Below, piece by piece: positions 11,906 to 12,251 of a stretch of 12,251 nt of DNA. Under the pieces are notes generated by a model, which had not been told where the DNA came from, did no database searches, and saw only the letters and a program-made list of their open reading frames with translations. Position 1 is the first letter of the stretch; each line of letters starts with the position of its first letter. The position numbers were made by a program, and so were the translations under genes. This DNA comes from Deltaproteobacteria bacterium (GTDB lineage Bacteria; UBA10199; SPLOWO2-01-44-7), in assembly GCA_016203765.1 (NCBI GenBank), contig JACQMB010000102.1:1-12251 (forward strand), written 5' to 3'.

Positions 11906-12251
11906 ATGAGGAGGAAGCTCACATTTTGGCCTGTTTTTTTGCTTTTTTTGGCCGCTTGTCCGGGCCCGAAGGGGGGCCCTGAAGGAATGCCCATCACCGC
12001 CTTGAGCGTCCCCGACACACCCCTGACCATCCGCGATCGCTCCCAGTTAATCGGCGGTCCGGCGGCTCAGGGGCGCCTGGGGGATGTCCTGCTTTCCAAT
12101 GACAAAATCCGCGTCATTATTCAGAAACCTAGCAAAAACGCCGGCATCGGTTCTTTCGGGGGGACAATCATCGATGCCTATCATGCCGGCGGCGGGGAGG
12201 GGGATCAGTGGGGCGAGCTTTTTCCGATGGTCAATGTGGAGTGGACGATCA
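11906..12251 (+). CDS. Lipoprotein, 5' part only, cut by the window end
   Basis: The frame is open from ATG at 11906 to the end of the window (115 codons seen). The N-terminus MRRKLTFWPVFLLFLAAC is a lipoprotein signal: basic start, hydrophobic core and an LAAC lipobox with lipidation at Cys18, followed by a Gly/Pro-rich linker. The mature part contains GRLGDVLLSNDKIRVIIQKP and later GSFGGTIIDAYHAGGGEGDQWGELFPMVNVEWT. From memory, this segment resembles the N-terminal domain of large envelope proteins in deltaproteobacteria, some of which carry a metallohydrolase domain further on. That is a weak guess. AAGGA at 11896-11900 may serve as ribosome binding site. GTG at 11903 is an alternative in-frame start. 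Confidence 0.8.
   Translation, partial: MRRKLTFWPVFLLFLAACPGPKGGPEGMPITALSVPDTPLTIRDRSQLIGGPAAQGRLGDVLLSNDKIRVIIQKPSKNAGIGSFGGTIIDAYHAGGGEGDQWGELFPMVNVEWTI

Overview
The window looks like a chromosomal segment of a Gram-negative bacterium. There is a lipoprotein with a clear lipobox, a CarD/CdnL-type regulator, the MEP isoprenoid pathway, a type III pantothenate kinase and Shine-Dalgarno sites of the AAAGGAGG type. A CarD gene heading an isoprenoid/cysS operon, together with FliA-like promoter elements, suggests an uncultured deltaproteobacterium-like lineage. That placement is inference from gene content, not a phylogenetic result.

Layout. Positions 1-892 hold a structured leader and two small overlapping unknown genes, closed by a strong hairpin terminator. 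Positions 893-1263 have no credible gene but contain a FliA-like promoter element, a cluster of GGGAGTC heptamers and one copy of a dispersed G-rich repeat. A tRNA-Phe(GAA) gene lies on the minus strand at 1264-1336 with its own promoter. From 1499 a good housekeeping-type promoter drives a tight six-gene plus-strand run: carD, ispD, ispF, cysS, a thiolase and a FadN-like hydroxyacyl-CoA dehydrogenase/enoyl-CoA hydratase fusion (1582-8094). It joins transcription control, isoprenoid precursor synthesis, Cys-tRNA charging and fatty-acid beta-oxidation.

A small basic coiled-coil protein follows on the minus strand (8091-8438). Next come a hairpin-rich intergenic block, a single-domain rhodanese, a small exported protein with eight cysteines in its last 21 residues, and a convergent thioredoxin-fold protein. 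These three form a small thiol/sulfur-flavoured neighbourhood. After it come coaX (plus) and ald, alanine dehydrogenase (minus), and then the start of a lipoprotein gene cut by the window end.

The most notable signal is regulatory. Three intergenic sites (962-988 plus, 9932-9906 minus, 11871-11897 plus) share the same bipartite motif, GCAA-N15-(G/T)CCGATAA. The spacer is 15 bases in every case and contains a shared C-N-TTTTC stretch. The motif resembles a sigma-28/FliA promoter with an altered -35 element. One copy faces the thioredoxin-like gene and moves its start to an internal GTG. One faces the lipoprotein gene. One faces only the GGGAGTC array, which raises the possibility of an undescribed non-coding RNA. 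Several genes (ald, possibly the 8091-8438 gene) appear to be leaderless or nearly so, while their neighbours carry strong ribosome binding sites.
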